Positions 13,298-24,239 of a DNA stretch of 64,000 nucleotides are shown here, one piece after another. Both the position numbers and the translations under genes were made by a program. How positions within the stretch are numbered: position 1 is the stretch's first letter; every line of letters begins with the position of its first letter. The stretch is from Caenorhabditis elegans (Eukaryota; Nematoda; Chromadorea; Rhabditida; Rhabditidae): the NCBI RefSeq assembly GCF_000002985.6, contig NC_003284.9, positions 12,586,001 through 12,650,000 of the forward strand. The letters are read 5' to 3'. The notes beneath the pieces were generated by a model, which ran no database searches, was not told where the DNA came from, and was given only the letters and a program-made list of their open reading frames with translations.

Positions 13298-14337
13298 TCA
13301 AATATCTGGAATATTTAAATTCAGTGAATTTAAACACGTTAATAGTAATGATATTCAAATAATACGGAAAACTTGAAGTTATTTTGAGGAGGAAGGTTAG
13401 AATTCAATTTATAAACAGTAAAGAACAAACTATATATTTAAACTTAAAAGTCTCATAAAAACTCATAAAACATAGCATTCTCCTCACAAACGTTACAACA
13501 ATTCTAGACATTCTAGCCAAATAAGAGCCTAATGATAATATTAAACGCAAAAATAAATTACTTGTCTGCCGGCAGTATTGTAGGCATCTACAGTGACAGC
13601 TACAATAGACCAGATAGCAGCTTAATTCACAAAAATTTACTTTAAAGAGAAAACAGATAATGTACTTAAGCTACGAAAATTGTTGGAAAAGCCATATAAA
13701 CACATCGAACAAAGAAAACGAGCGTGAAAAAGGTACAGGAGAAAATCAACAAAATCTAATTGACTCTGAAATTGGTCCGCATAAAAACTATCAACAGTCC
13801 ACACATTACTTATGGACGGAAAAGATTGAAAACGCAAAGAAACATATGTGTTTATGCCGGCGTTACAGCTCGCCGGAGCTTTCTAGGAAAAAGAACAATC
13901 AGAAATTAGCTGAAAAATATAAATTACAACACTAAAATCATCAAAGGTGAATATAAGAAAGACAAGAGAGTCAGAGAAAATCATCATAAAGAGAAATAGT
14001 GGAGAGATACATGAGAGGCAGACGACGTGATTTCCCAGGAGCAAAAAAAAACAGATTCGAGAAGAGGTCCGCACATCCCTCTCCTCTCTGTTTTTGGTCC
14101 GCGCACCCCTTGTCAACAGTTCGTCTAGGGAGGGAAATGACGCAATAACCTTTATTGTTTTTTTGTTTCTACTGTTTCTTGAATTACCGATTTTTTTTTT
14201 TGAATTCGTCCATCCTTCTTCGTCGTCGTCTCGTTCCAAATCCCTTCCGATTGTCCCAATCCATCCACCAATCCACCCATCCATCCCGGTCGTACTGATC
14301 CTTTCATCGATCGTCCACCATTTTGATCCATTACCGC
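13298..14337. promoter_or_regulatory. Duplicated 5' flank of gene A (matches 26,721-27,760)
   Basis: About 1 kb upstream of gene A, nearly identical in reverse complement to the flank of gene B. Copy A therefore inherited the putative promoter and the acceptor-like CCAG that precedes the ATG. The open frames here (for example 13,660-13,935) occur in both copies but have no recognisable domain and no support as genes. I infer, but cannot prove, promoter activity. Confidence 0.5.
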
Positions 14338-16860
14338 TTTCAGCATTTGTAGGAACTTGATTTAGTTGCAGCATCAAACAATCCCTTACAAACTGTAATA
14401 ACTGAATATTTTCACTGAGCGAATAATCCTAACAAACCTTTTTTTTTTAATTTAAGAAAACCTGAATGTTCAAAATTTTCGGTTACTTTTTCATGATTTT
14501 GATAACTTCGGCGTCTGTGACTTAGGCGACTGGTTGGTCAGAGCAATATCAGGCAACTGGAATTTACTAGTTGTCAGGTTTATATACTGCATTTAAGAAT
14601 ATATATTCCAAATAATTTGTTTTGTCTCATTCAGATGTAATTTTTTTCCTTTCCCATTGTGAGGATAAGATGAATTCGCGGCTTTAGAACAGTTTTGTTT
14701 GCATGTTTGTAGGTATGTTGTTAATCTTGTTGTTTGCCTTTTTTTCTAAAAATTTATAATCTAGATTACTCAAAAAGTTTCACTAATTTTTTATATGTGT
14801 TTTCCTATATTACCAAATGAATATACTTTATGAAACTTTTATAAGAAAATTAAAACAACAATTGTTTAGGCAGTCTATTCTTGATAACCTAAATTCAATG
14901 AGTGACAGGAGTCCTACGACTAAAACGTCATAGGGGTTGCAGATTGATTATGTATTATGCTGGTTGAAAGTTGGTACATATACAAACCTGGTACATGTTT
15001 AGTACAACACAATTTCTCTGTCGGTACGCGATCTGGAGATGAACTGGAGATGTCATCTGGCTTGCCCAAAACAACTTGCACAAAAGAGAGAGGTGAGCAT
15101 ATCGATGCTGAAAGGGATAATAGACGGTTATGTGGTCTGCGTAGGGGTGGCTATAGGTCGACCTAGGTCGACCTGCGACCTAGAGGGTTAGGTCGCATCG
15201 CGACCTAGGTCGCATTGCGACCTGCGACCTAGCGACCTGCAACCTAGCGACCTGCGACCTAGCGACTTAGGTCGCATTGCGACCTGAATTACCGACATTT
15301 TGTTCTCTTTCGGTTTTGATTCACTTGAGTTGTTAAAATCCGTATAACTCGAAAACTAAAGATTGCAGAATATGTATATTCCACTAACATTTTCTCTATT
15401 AAGATTTTATAAGTTTATGCGTTGTTTCTAAAATTTCATTTTCCACTTTTCGAATTCGAATTCGAAAAAAAAAGCACAGAACAAAGCATTGATTTTTACA
15501 AATTCTACAATTCTACAAAAAAAATTGAAATTTAGAAAGTTAAAATATTTCGGGGGGAACGAAACCCATAAGTACCATAGTTTTCAAGTTGAAACAATTT
15601 TAGTCAGCAGCAAATCCGGCAGATGTCGGCTGTTCTAACTTTTTTCGACAAGGTGTCTTATGGATAAGAAATCGAAAACAATGTAAAATAAATGATTTGT
15701 AGCAATTTGTTAGTATACATATTCTGCCATCTTATGTAGTTTTCGAGTTATACTGATTTTAACAACTCAAGTGAATCAAAACCGAAAGAGCACAAAATGT
15801 CAGTACTTCAGGTCGCAAAGCGACCCAGGTCGCTAGGTCGCAGGTCGCAATGCGACCTAAATGAATACAGCGACCTAGCGACCTAGGTCGCACTCTTGCC
15901 ACCCCTAGGTCTGCGTCACTACAGTCCCCCCTGTTTCTCGCAGAAGACGTAGGGAAAAGAGACCGTGCGTCTCTCCACACGTTCACCACCCTTGAGGAGA
16001 CTCTTTGTAAACGCCGACTGCAGGCCCTGCTCATCAATCCATCCAAGCACCAAAACAGTTTCTGCCATTCATTCTATCTTGCTACACTTTTTATCCTTAT
16101 CGCCATTAGTATTTTTCAATTCTTAGTTCTTAATTCTTAAATTTTTAATTTCTTGGTTTCTTGACACTTCATTAAGAAATATTGTTACTTGATTTCCCGA
16201 TTTTTTGGTCAAGACATCAAGAACTATTTTTCATTCAAATCATTCAGAGAGACATTCAGATCGAATAACTGTTCAATAATCGAAATTTTCAAACAATTTT
16301 GTTTGGTAATTGTATTATTTTCAAATTGTTTTTTTTTTCGAAAAGTAGACGAACATTCTGGCAGAGTATCGGAAAATTTTGGTTTCTAGGAAAAATTCTG
16401 AAATTTTCTTCAATCCGGAGTTTTTTTTAATTAAAAATTTTTCGAAAAAATTATACAGGTCTCCAAAGAAGTGCAAAAATGGCCTGAGATAGTTTTAGAT
16501 CGATATTTTTGAAGTAGAGCTTTGCCGCTCAAAACTTTGCAGTAACATATTCTATGGAACATTATTAAATGACACCTGTCTCTTGCTTTGAAGTCTGACG
16601 GTGAAATGAAAACCTTTCCTTGTTAATAAAAACATTTTCATCTCAACAAAATTGCATTTATTTTTGATTCTGACCTGAAATATTTACCGAAAAAAGCTAT
16701 TTCTTGAATTTTCTTGATTTCTTGCCTATTTCTGGACTCTGGAAAGATTTCCTCTCCCATCTCGTCTCCATAACAATTACCTGTCTTGAATCAACTGGTT
16801 TAAGTGAGTCAGCCAATATGCTTTCCTTATTTTTTTTCAAGACATATTATCTTTTTAGCT
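14338..16860. other. Left-arm-specific segment, mostly non-coding
   Basis: This DNA is absent from the right arm. It starts with one inverted unit of the GATG minisatellite family (ending near 14,400), holds a hAT-like element (15,142-15,907), and otherwise appears non-coding. The parts flanking that element (14,957-15,141 and 15,908-16,060) become contiguous once it is removed and are somewhat GC-richer. I could not recognise a protein in them. Confidence 0.5.
15142..15907. mobile_element. hAT-like non-autonomous element with long inverted repeats (766 bp)
   Basis: The ends are TAGGGGTGGC...GCCACCCCTA and are flanked by a perfect 8-bp duplication, GGTCTGCG (15,134-15,141 and 15,908-15,915). 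Eight-bp target duplications are the hallmark of the hAT superfamily. Each terminus carries clustered AGGTCGC/GCGACCT motifs (about 15,156-15,290 and 15,812-15,895), and the inverted similarity continues inward to about 15,390 and 15,690. There is no transposase frame, so it would depend on an enzyme supplied elsewhere. It lies in the part of the left palindrome arm that the right arm lacks. Confidence 0.85.
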
Positions 16861-19170
16861 TCAATGTATTTTTTACAGACCTCAATCAAACGACGATGCA
16901 AGAAGGATGGAAGGATGGAAAAAGGAAGGAAAACATCCAAATTTGTAAGGAATTTTTTTTTGATTTTTTAACTAAACTGCAAATTTTTACAGATGCTGAA
17001 GGCTGTGATGAGACAAGATGATGGGCAATGAATGGAAGGATCAGGACGATTGCGATTGATGGATGGGGACAAGGGACGACGACGACGAAGAATCGGATAG
17101 GTGGATGGGTCGACGACGATCGGGATGGAACGGTTGGAACAGGATTCGGCGGAAAAAAACATGTAAGAAACATTCTCCTTTTAGCTTCAAGTAAAATGTA
17201 ACTTTTTACAGATCTCAGGCTAACGACGATGATGGATGGTAGGAACGATGATGGTTGGTAGGAAGGATGGATGGGAAAAAGGAACGAAACAATCCTAATT
17301 TGTTAGGCATTTTTTAAATGCTTAAACTACAAGTTTTTAAAGATGCTGTAATGAAAGCTGTGATGAACCAAACCGCCGGCCAATGGATGGAAAGGTCAGG
17401 AAGATCGAGATAGATTCGGGATGGATCGGGACGAAATGACGACGACGACGACGGATGGACAAATGTTCCTTCTTGTGAGTGTTCTGAACCGGGTTCAAAA
17501 GTAACAGGCAAAAGCTGCATTTTCGGTTTCACTGCTATCACCTGAGTTGATTTGTCAAAAAACATAAATGCTTCCAGGAACAACATGGTGGACAATGGAT
17601 GGAAGGATCAGGACGATCGGGATGGATGGCTTCGGGATGAATCAGGGCGACGACGACGACGCCGACGATGGATCGGATGGGTGGATAGATCGAAGACAAT
17701 CGGGATGGATTGGTAAGTGATCCTCTCTCCTTTTAGCTTCAATTAACATGTAACTTTTTGAAGATCTCAAGCAATCGATAATGATTAAAGGATGGATGGT
17801 TGGAACAATGGAAATAGAAAATCCAAAGTGTAAGGAATTCGTTTGATGCTGCATCTAAACTGAAAACGTTTACAGATGCTGAAAGCTGTGATGGAACAAA
17901 TTCTGGGCAGTGGATGGGATGGGCAAGACGATCACGATGGGTGGATTCGGGATGGATCGGGACGATGGACGACGACGACAAAGGATCGGATGGATGGATG
18001 GATCGACGACGATCGGAATGGATAGTTCCGGGACAGGTCGAGATGGAGATGGACAGCTGACATGTAACCTTTTACAGATCTCTAGCAAACGAAGAAGGAT
18101 GGATGGTAGGTCATTTAAACTAAGAACTTTTACAGATGTTGAAAGCTGTGATTGAACAAATTCTGGACTGGACATGGACTGGAATGGGCAGGCCGATCAG
18201 GATGAATGGATCGGGACGAGACGACGACGACGACAAACAATAAGGATGGGTGGATGGATTTGGACGATCGAAAGGGATTTGGGACAAAACGACGACGACA
18301 AAGGATGAACAAATTCGGGGCGGATCGGGAGTAAGTGAATCCATCTTGCTCCTTCTTGTGAGTGTAGCGTCCCCATTACGTTTACCTGGCTTGAACTGAA
18401 CTGGTTTGCTTGAATCTGTCACTGTCCAATTTCTGAACCGGGTTCAAAGTAGCAGGCAAGGGCTGCATTTTCGGATTCACTGCTACCCCCCTGAGTTGAT
18501 TTGTTTGGAAACAAACAAATCTTGTACCGTACTCAGAGGCAGTGAAACTGATTAATCTCTTAATGGGAAATGCGAACTCCTGCGAAAAAAGAACAAGGAG
18601 ACTGGAAATAGCGTCAAACAGACGAGGCTTATCGGACGGTTCTTGTCACATAGGTAAACTGTAATGGGTGATGCTGCACAGTTCTAACGGTACAGAACAT
18701 CACTTGAAGTTGCATGAATGGATTCGATCGATGGATGGATGGACGAGGCAACAACGACGACGAACGATTAGGATGGATGGATGGAAGGATCGATCGAGAG
18801 AGATGATGGCTTCGGGATGGATCGGAACGATGGACGACGACGACGATGGGTCGGATGGGTGAATGGATCTACGACGATCGGGATGGACTGGTAAGTGATC
18901 TTTTCTTCATTTAGCTTCAACTAGAATGCAACTTTTTACAGATCAAGCAAACAATAAAGGATGGATGGTAGGAAGGAAGGATGGATGGAAATAAGACAGG
19001 ATATAATCCAAACTTGTAAGGAATTTGTTTGATGTTTTGATGACAAGTACTAAACTTCAAGTTTTTACAGATGCTGAAAACTGTTTTGCAACAATATGGT
19101 GGAGGGATCAGGACGTTCGGGATGGATGGCTTCGGGATGGATCGGGACGATGGACGACGACGACTTTCTA
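16860..19170 (+). repeat. GATGGATGG-rich minisatellite with splice-like signals
   Basis: About five imperfect modules of a few hundred bases. Each module combines GATGGATGG/GACGACGAC tracts with two conserved anchors: TTTTTACAGATGCTGAAAGC (about 16,985, 17,335, 17,872, 18,130, 19,064) and TTTTTACAGATCTCAAGCAA (about 16,870, 17,208, 17,754, 18,072, 18,935). GTAAGTGATC follows some GATGG tracts (about 17,713 and 18,890), and TGTAAGGAATT others. These imitate nematode intron acceptors and donors. The open frames here are interrupted and repetitive. Reverse-complement modules occur at 24,900-26,720 and before 14,400. I see no real gene, but spliced transcripts are conceivable. Confidence 0.75.
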
Positions 19171-19339
19171 ATTTTTTATTTTCTGTTTTGATCATTTTTT
19201 TTTTCGATTTAATAAAAGTGAACGAATTTAACGAATTTGCCGTTTGCCGAATTAGCCGGGTTGTGTTTCCGCGTTTTCGCCGGTTCAGTTTTTTTTTTCA
19301 GATTTTAAAAATTCCATAGTTTTAAAATTTTCAAGTTTT

Positions 19340-19545
19340 CAAATTTGAAAAAAATCCTAAAATTCCAAAATTCCGAAATTCCAAAATTCCAAAAATTCCA
19401 AAATTCCAAAAATCCGAAAAATCCGAATTACAGAAAATTCCAAAAATTCAAAAAAATTCCAAAATTCCAAAATTCCGAAAGTTTCAAAATTCCGAAATTC
19501 CAAAAAATCCGAAACCGAAAAAACCGAAAAAATCCGTTTTTGGAA
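19340..19545 (+). repeat. AATTCC(A)n low-complexity tandem repeat
   Basis: Imperfect repetition of AAAATTCCAAAATTCCG-like units. A matching shorter block lies at 22,020-22,115. Frames through it encode only K/N/F/Q/P-rich low-complexity peptide. Confidence 0.85.
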
Positions 19546-19589
19546 TTTTGGACAAAAAACTGAATCGTTTTTGGAAGTTTGGAAGGGTA

Positions 19590-20025
19590 AAAAAGGACGA
19601 GCATAATGTCTTATAAAGTGGCCGTCTTGGAAGCGAGGGTCGGATACGGTAAGACGATACTTTTCAGAACAACCGTGTTTCAGGTTTTAGTCTAGATTCT
19701 AGAGTTATAAACCTCGACTTCGAATCATACTTGTAGAGACGGGTCCGCACAAGCTTCATCAATATTTCAAATGTTGTCGGTAATGGGCTTTTTTTGTTGC
19801 GTTGTAGGGCCACGCGGACGTTATCGTGATAATTTTAGCAGTAATCTCTTGGCAACTTTTAGCCCCAAGGCTTTTCTCGTTCTACCCTGTACTACACGCA
19901 TAACCCATAAATCTGTAACTCTTATCTCTGTTTCTCGTTTTTCTCATGTCTCTCGAGCGAAGCTAGGAACTAGTGAAAACTTTTTCTCGGGGGAGCGCAG
20001 CGACCCGAGAATAGGGTGTTTTCCC
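19590..20025 (+). repeat. Direct repeat copy 1 flanking the central inverted repeat
   Basis: This segment matches 24,240-24,699 in the same orientation, diverged but colinear: GACGAGCATAA, then AAGACGAT/TAGACGAT, then TCGACTTCGAATCATACTT, then GGCAACTTTTAGCCCCAAGG, ending in TTTTTCTCGGGGGAGCGCAG and a GGGTGTTTTCCCGT terminus. Both copies carry a similar open frame, but it is rich in indels between copies and has no domain. Equal orientation around a unit suggests LTRs or a tandem duplication boundary. No primer-binding site or reverse transcriptase is visible, so I do not call an LTR element. Confidence 0.75.
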
Positions 20026-20135
20026 GTGACAGCGGAGCAACGATAGTCTGTCGATAGTTAGAAAAATCTATGGGTAAAAATCCTTCTAACTGAAAAGACA
20101 CTGTAAAACGATTGTTTCGTTCTGGAAAAGGCGAT

Positions 20136-20150
20136 GGGGGGGGGGGGGGG
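20136..20150 (+). repeat. Mononucleotide G tract, 15 G
   Basis: Fifteen consecutive G inside the centre of the palindrome, a second G-quadruplex-capable tract in the window. Confidence 0.9.
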
Positions 20151-20259
20151 TTAGAGTGGGGAATAACAAATAGAAAACTAAAAACTTGAAGCTGGATACC
20201 TCGAGAAATAGACGTATTTCTCTCCCTGATCTTCTCGCTCACTGTTTCCGTTTTGTAAG

Positions 20260-21750
20260 TAAAAACGAAAACTGTCCACCTTCTTACATGTTTCCCCGGA
20301 ACCCGCTACACTAATCGGCTATTATCTTGAAAACCAGTTATGGTATCATTGAGAAGAACGAACATTATCTCAAAAAACTCCGAACTCTCGTTTTCCTCAG
20401 CGGGAAAAACAGACGATAACTAGCTATCCTCTGTTCAAAACTCGAACAAAATTTCTCTCGACCCAAAACTGAGAAGGTCGTCCTTCCCACGACAGAAAAT
20501 TGTCGTACGTCTGGCTTTCCTAGGTAGAACTGTCGGGAAAAAGCACACGATACTCTACCCCGCGCTAAATATACACTTTCCTCTGCAGAAACTGCTACAA
20601 ATTCTATATTTTCTCGACGGAGGCCGTCGCACATCCCACTTTCTCGACAGAAGCAGTCGGACATCGCACTTTCTCGACAGAAGCTGTCGGATCTATTATC
20701 TTCCTCGGCAGAAGTTGTCGGGCCTACTACCTTTCTCGACAGAAGCTGTCGGACATCACACTTTCCTCGACAGAAGCTGTCGGACATCACACTTTCCTCG
20801 ACAGAACCTGTCGAACATCACACTTTCGTCGACAGAAGCTGTCGGACATCACCCTTTCCTCGACAGAAGCTGTCGGACATCACGCTTTCCTCGACAGAAG
20901 CTGTCGGGCCTCACACTTTCATCGACAGAAGCTGCCGGATCTATTACCTTCTCCGACCGATGCTGTCGGACCTCATTCTCACCTTGCCAGAAGCTGTCGA
21001 ATATACAAACCTTCTTCGACGGAGGCTGTCGAAAAACTCCACATAAAAACTGACCGGGGACCAAAATTAATTTTATAAAACCGCACCCCGCCTCGACGTT
21101 TCTTTTACCTTGATTTTGTCAAAAAGGGAAAACAATTTATTCTAAAATTAGGTAACGATATCGATATCTGACGAGGCGATGCGAAGTTTTAAAAACTAAA
21201 CTAAGCAGCTGGAGACTGAAATCACCTGTCCAGACCATGGACCGGTTATACACTTCTTACTCTTTTAATAACCCAAATATGCCGAGATTGATTATTTACG
21301 TAGAGAAATTTAAAAAATAAAAATAAAAAGCGAGATCAATAGCAAGCAATTTGACGAAAAACGAGCGGTTTACAAAGATATGTTATTTGAAAGAGCGACT
21401 AGAATCTAGACTTAAAATATTTTGAGAAGGGGAGGAAAAGGATAGCACATTGAGACGAAAGCAAGAGATAAAACAAGATCTACCAAAAACGGAAAACTAA
21501 TTTCCGACTATCCGCCGGACTTTTAGCCGAAAAGAATAATTTAAGTTTAATAACAGCGAACGATCGGAGAGAAAGGAGAAAATTCAAATACTCACACACA
21601 TAAGCGCTAACTATTGCCTAAATGACGAAAAATATTTACAAAAATCACTAAACAACCCCTAATTAATGAAAAAATGGCAAAAATTCGCTAAAAAATCGCT
21701 AAAAAACGCATAAAATCGATAAAAACACGACCTCTACGCTACTCACACGT
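20260..21750 (+). repeat. Central inverted repeat, left arm
   Basis: This pairs, with considerable divergence, with 22,115-23,810 in reverse complement. The innermost part is clearest: ACGACCTCTACGCTACTCACACGTA (split here as ACGACCTCTACG and CTACTCACACGTA, ending about 21,752) mirrors TACGTGTGAGTACCG and TAGAGGTCGTG (from about 22,117), and ACAACCCCTAATTAAT mirrors ATTAATTAGGGGTTTT. Outwards it includes the hairpin array and a stretch near 20,270-20,340. This inverted repeat is much older than the outer palindrome. Confidence 0.75.
20615..21032 (+). repeat. Tandem array of ~31-nt hairpin units (left, 14 units)
   Basis: Fourteen contiguous units of 30-32 nt. The consensus is CGACAGAAGCTGTCG followed by a linker such as GACATCACACTTTCCT. 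The first 15 bases form a perfect 6-bp stem with an AAG loop. In several diverged units a change in one stem strand is matched in the other, for example CGACGGAGGCCGTCG. There are no unique spacers between units. Frames stay open through parts of the array on both strands but encode only a repeated low-complexity peptide. A site bound by a dimeric protein, such as a transposase, is a plausible but unproven role. Confidence 0.9.
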
Positions 21751-21754
21751 AGAA

Positions 21755-21875
21755 TGAGGAGAAACAGGCGCCGCAGCGCCCGCGGGGCGCTTGTCGCGGC
21801 GAGACCCGTGCCGGAGGAAAATGCCTGCGCCTTTAGTTTGCTACTGTCTCTCTCTCACTCCGCTGTCACCTCAAA
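21755..21875 (+). other. GC-rich centre of the repeat block
   Basis: A strongly GC-rich island (GGCGCCGCAGCGCCCGCGGG, then TTGTCGCGGCGAGACCCGTG) in otherwise AT-rich DNA, at the symmetry centre of the central inverted repeat. It has no coding potential that I recognise. By position it is the loop or unique core of the inverted structure. Confidence 0.6.
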
Positions 21876-22005
21876 AATGGCATTGCGGCGGATTTCAGAA
21901 AAATGGCATTGCGGCGGATTTCAGAAAAATGGCATTGCGGCGGATTTTTGAAAAATGGCATTGCGGCTCATTTCAGAAAAATGGCATTGCGGCGGATTTA
22001 GCGTA
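21876..22005 (+). repeat. 26-nt tandem repeat, ATGGCATTGCGGCGG type
   Basis: Five copies of AAAAATGGCATTGCGGCGG plus ATTTCAG or a variant, unit about 26 nt. Three more copies lie at 24,697-24,768, abutting the end of the right palindrome arm, so this unit marks two junctions. Confidence 0.9.
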
Positions 22006-22114
22006 TAGAATTTTTGAAATATTTGAAATTTTTGGAATTTTTTTAATTCCAAAAATTCTAAAATTCCAAAACTCAAAAATTCCAAAATTTCGAAATTCCA
22101 AAAATTCCTAAAAT

Positions 22115-23810
22115 TATGTACGTGTGAGTACCGTAGAGGTCGTGATTTTATGGATTTTTTTGCGTTTTTTGCGATTTTTTTGCGAATTTTAACTGTTTTT
22201 CAATTAATTAGGGGTTTTATAGTGTGTTAGGTGTATATTTTTAGTCATTTAAGCAATTTTTAGCGTCATTGAGTGGAAAACAGGAAGCGGAGTGTGTGTG
22301 AAAGGAATTTTCGTAATAATTTCGCGTTTTAATTCATTTATTATTATAATTTTCTCCTTTCTCTCCGATCGTTCGCTGTTATTGGCTTAAAATGTTCATT
22401 GCGCCTAGAAGTCAGGCTTGTATTCGAAAATTTGTTTCTGTTTTTCCGTTTTTCGTTCGATTCTTGTTAATCTCTTATCATAGCCACAACCTGTTAAGAA
22501 TTTCCGTTCTTTCTCAAACACTCTTTAAGCCTAGATTTATTCGCGCCTTTAAAATATTATATCCCTTCGTAAACCGTTCTGTTTTGGCCGATTTTTTCGT
22601 GTTACCGATCTCGCATGTCGTCGTTATTTCACTTTTTACATAATAATCATCCGTTTTATCGTACTCGAGTTATGTAGAGCATAAGAAATGCAGAAAAGGT
22701 CCATGATGTGGACAGGTGATCTCAATCCTCAGGGATTTTCATTCAGTCATGTAAACTGCACCTCGCCTCGCGAAATTTAATTTTACTTAATTATAGAATT
22801 CGTTTGCGGTTTTCTGACAAACTAAGGTAATAAAGAGACACCGAGGCCGCTTTCGGTTTATTAGTCTGTTTTAGGAGGTCGACAAGGGCCAATAAATTAG
22901 AGAGTAAATTTAGCTTTTACAGGTTATCAGACGGGAAAGGTAAGATGCGCGCGATGTCTCATAAGTTTCAGTAGATAATAGTTTTTGAACCAGATAGGTT
23001 TTTGCGATAAAGAGTTTAGTCCGACAGTTTCTGTCGAGGAAAGTGCGATGATCGACGGCCTCATTCGATGAAAGTGTGAGTTTTCGACGGCTTCTACCGA
23101 GGAAAGTGTAAGTTCTGACAGCTTCTGTCGAAGAAAATGTAAGTTCCGACAGCTTCTGTCGAAGAAAGTGTGAGTTTTCCGATCACTTCGGTCGAGGAAA
23201 GTTTGACAGCTGCCGTCGACGAAAGTGTGCGTTTTTCGACAGCTTCTGTCGAAGAAAGTGTGAGTTTCCGACAGCTTCTGTCGAAGAAAGTGGGAGTTCC
23301 GACAGTTTCTGTCGAAGAAAGTGTGAGTTTCCGACAGCATCTGTCGAGGAAAGTTCGAGTTTTCCGACAGCTTCTGTCGAGGAAAGTGTGAGTGTTCCGA
23401 CAGCTTATGTCGAGGAAAGTTTGAGTTTTCGACAGCTTCTGCCGAGGAAAGTGTGAGTGTTCCGGCAGCTTATGTCGAGGAAAGTAACAGGTCCGACAGC
23501 TTGTGTCAAGAAAAGTGCGATGACCGGCAGCTCCGGTCGCGGAAAGGACAAGATCTTGCAGTTTCTCTGAGAATGTACGAGATTCACGGCAGCTCCTGCT
23601 GAAAGAAATTTTGGATTTCCGGCGCTTGGTGGAGCATAGAGCGGTTTTTTCTTTCCAGTCAAGGAAAGGGATAGTTCTGAATTTCGAGGTATCGTTTTCG
23701 TTTCTAATTTAGGCCATAACCGTTTCTAAGACACTAGCTGAGTAGAGATTTCCACGGTGGTAACAGATCCCGGAATGGAGAGCTGTAGAAACGTATAAGA
23801 AGTTGACACT
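22115..23810 (-). repeat. Central inverted repeat, right arm
   Basis: Reverse-complement partner of 20,260-21,750. It contains CTCCGATCGTTCGCTGTTAT near 22,362-22,382, mirroring AACAGCGAACGATCGGAGAG at about 21,553, and the second hairpin array. Outer similarity fades near 23,810. Open frames in it are not supported as genes. Confidence 0.7.
23023..23547 (-). repeat. Tandem array of ~31-nt hairpin units (right, ~17 units)
   Basis: About 17 units in reverse orientation to the left array, with consensus CCGACAGCTTCTGTCGAAGA then AAGTGTGAGTTT. Several units keep a complementary stem despite substitutions, such as CGGCAGCTCCGGTCG. Unit number differs from the left array, showing independent expansion. 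Confidence 0.9.
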
Positions 23811-24239
23811 TATAGTGTTTCTTTACGAAGCGAATACAGACTAGGAACAGTAAGGTTAACAGGGAATTTGTCTTTTTCGCGCGATATCCAGCTCCACCAA
23901 GTTTTTTGCATCGTTTTTCCCTCAGCGTGTCAAACGGGTCATATTGGCGTTTCAGTTCAAGGGTATCTTACCCGAGACAGAGTCAGTGTAAGGTTCCGTT
24001 CCTAGAATATGGCAATAATATGTTGCTTTTTTGATAATTTTCAGTTGCCGGAGTGTGCGGGGTTCAAGACACGTCTTCATGACATTATGTATACTTTGAG
24101 AGCGACGACGGCGAGAGTCGGAGGAACAGGGTTCGAAACTTCAGAACGAACAGTAGAATTCTCTCAAATAGGAGATTAAATGCTCCTCTTTTCCACGTTT
24201 TCATAAACTATTAGAATCATCGCTTTGGGCGAAGTGGAA

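Larger units (their letters stand above)
12145..18561 (-). repeat. Left arm of large palindrome (inverted duplication)
   Basis: This arm is the near-identical reverse complement of about 24,768-29,058. From 12,200 to 14,337 it aligns to 26,721-28,858 almost without gaps (left plus right coordinate is 41,058), apart from a few substitutions and a 1-base insertion near 12,293. The 202-codon frame at 12,689-13,297 differs from its partner at only about three residues. At 14,337 the left arm holds 3.4 kb (to about 17,744) absent from the right arm. It resumes at 17,744-18,561, pairing with 24,768-25,395 and 26,505-26,721. The outer end lies inside exon 5 of the duplicated gene. Confidence 0.9.

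Noticed and set aside
17314-18422. Open frames rich in Ser/Arg/Pro/Ile across the GATG array, both strands
   Set aside because: They are translations of minisatellite, recur with the repeat on either strand and in reverse complement, and show no domain.
19771-20046. 91-codon frame in direct repeat 1, similar to one in repeat 2
   Set aside because: Similarity follows the DNA repeat, indels between copies are not multiples of three throughout, and there is no domain.
20615-23547. CRISPR-like array
   Set aside because: Units are contiguous ~31-nt repeats without unique spacers, in a nematode chromosome with no cas genes.
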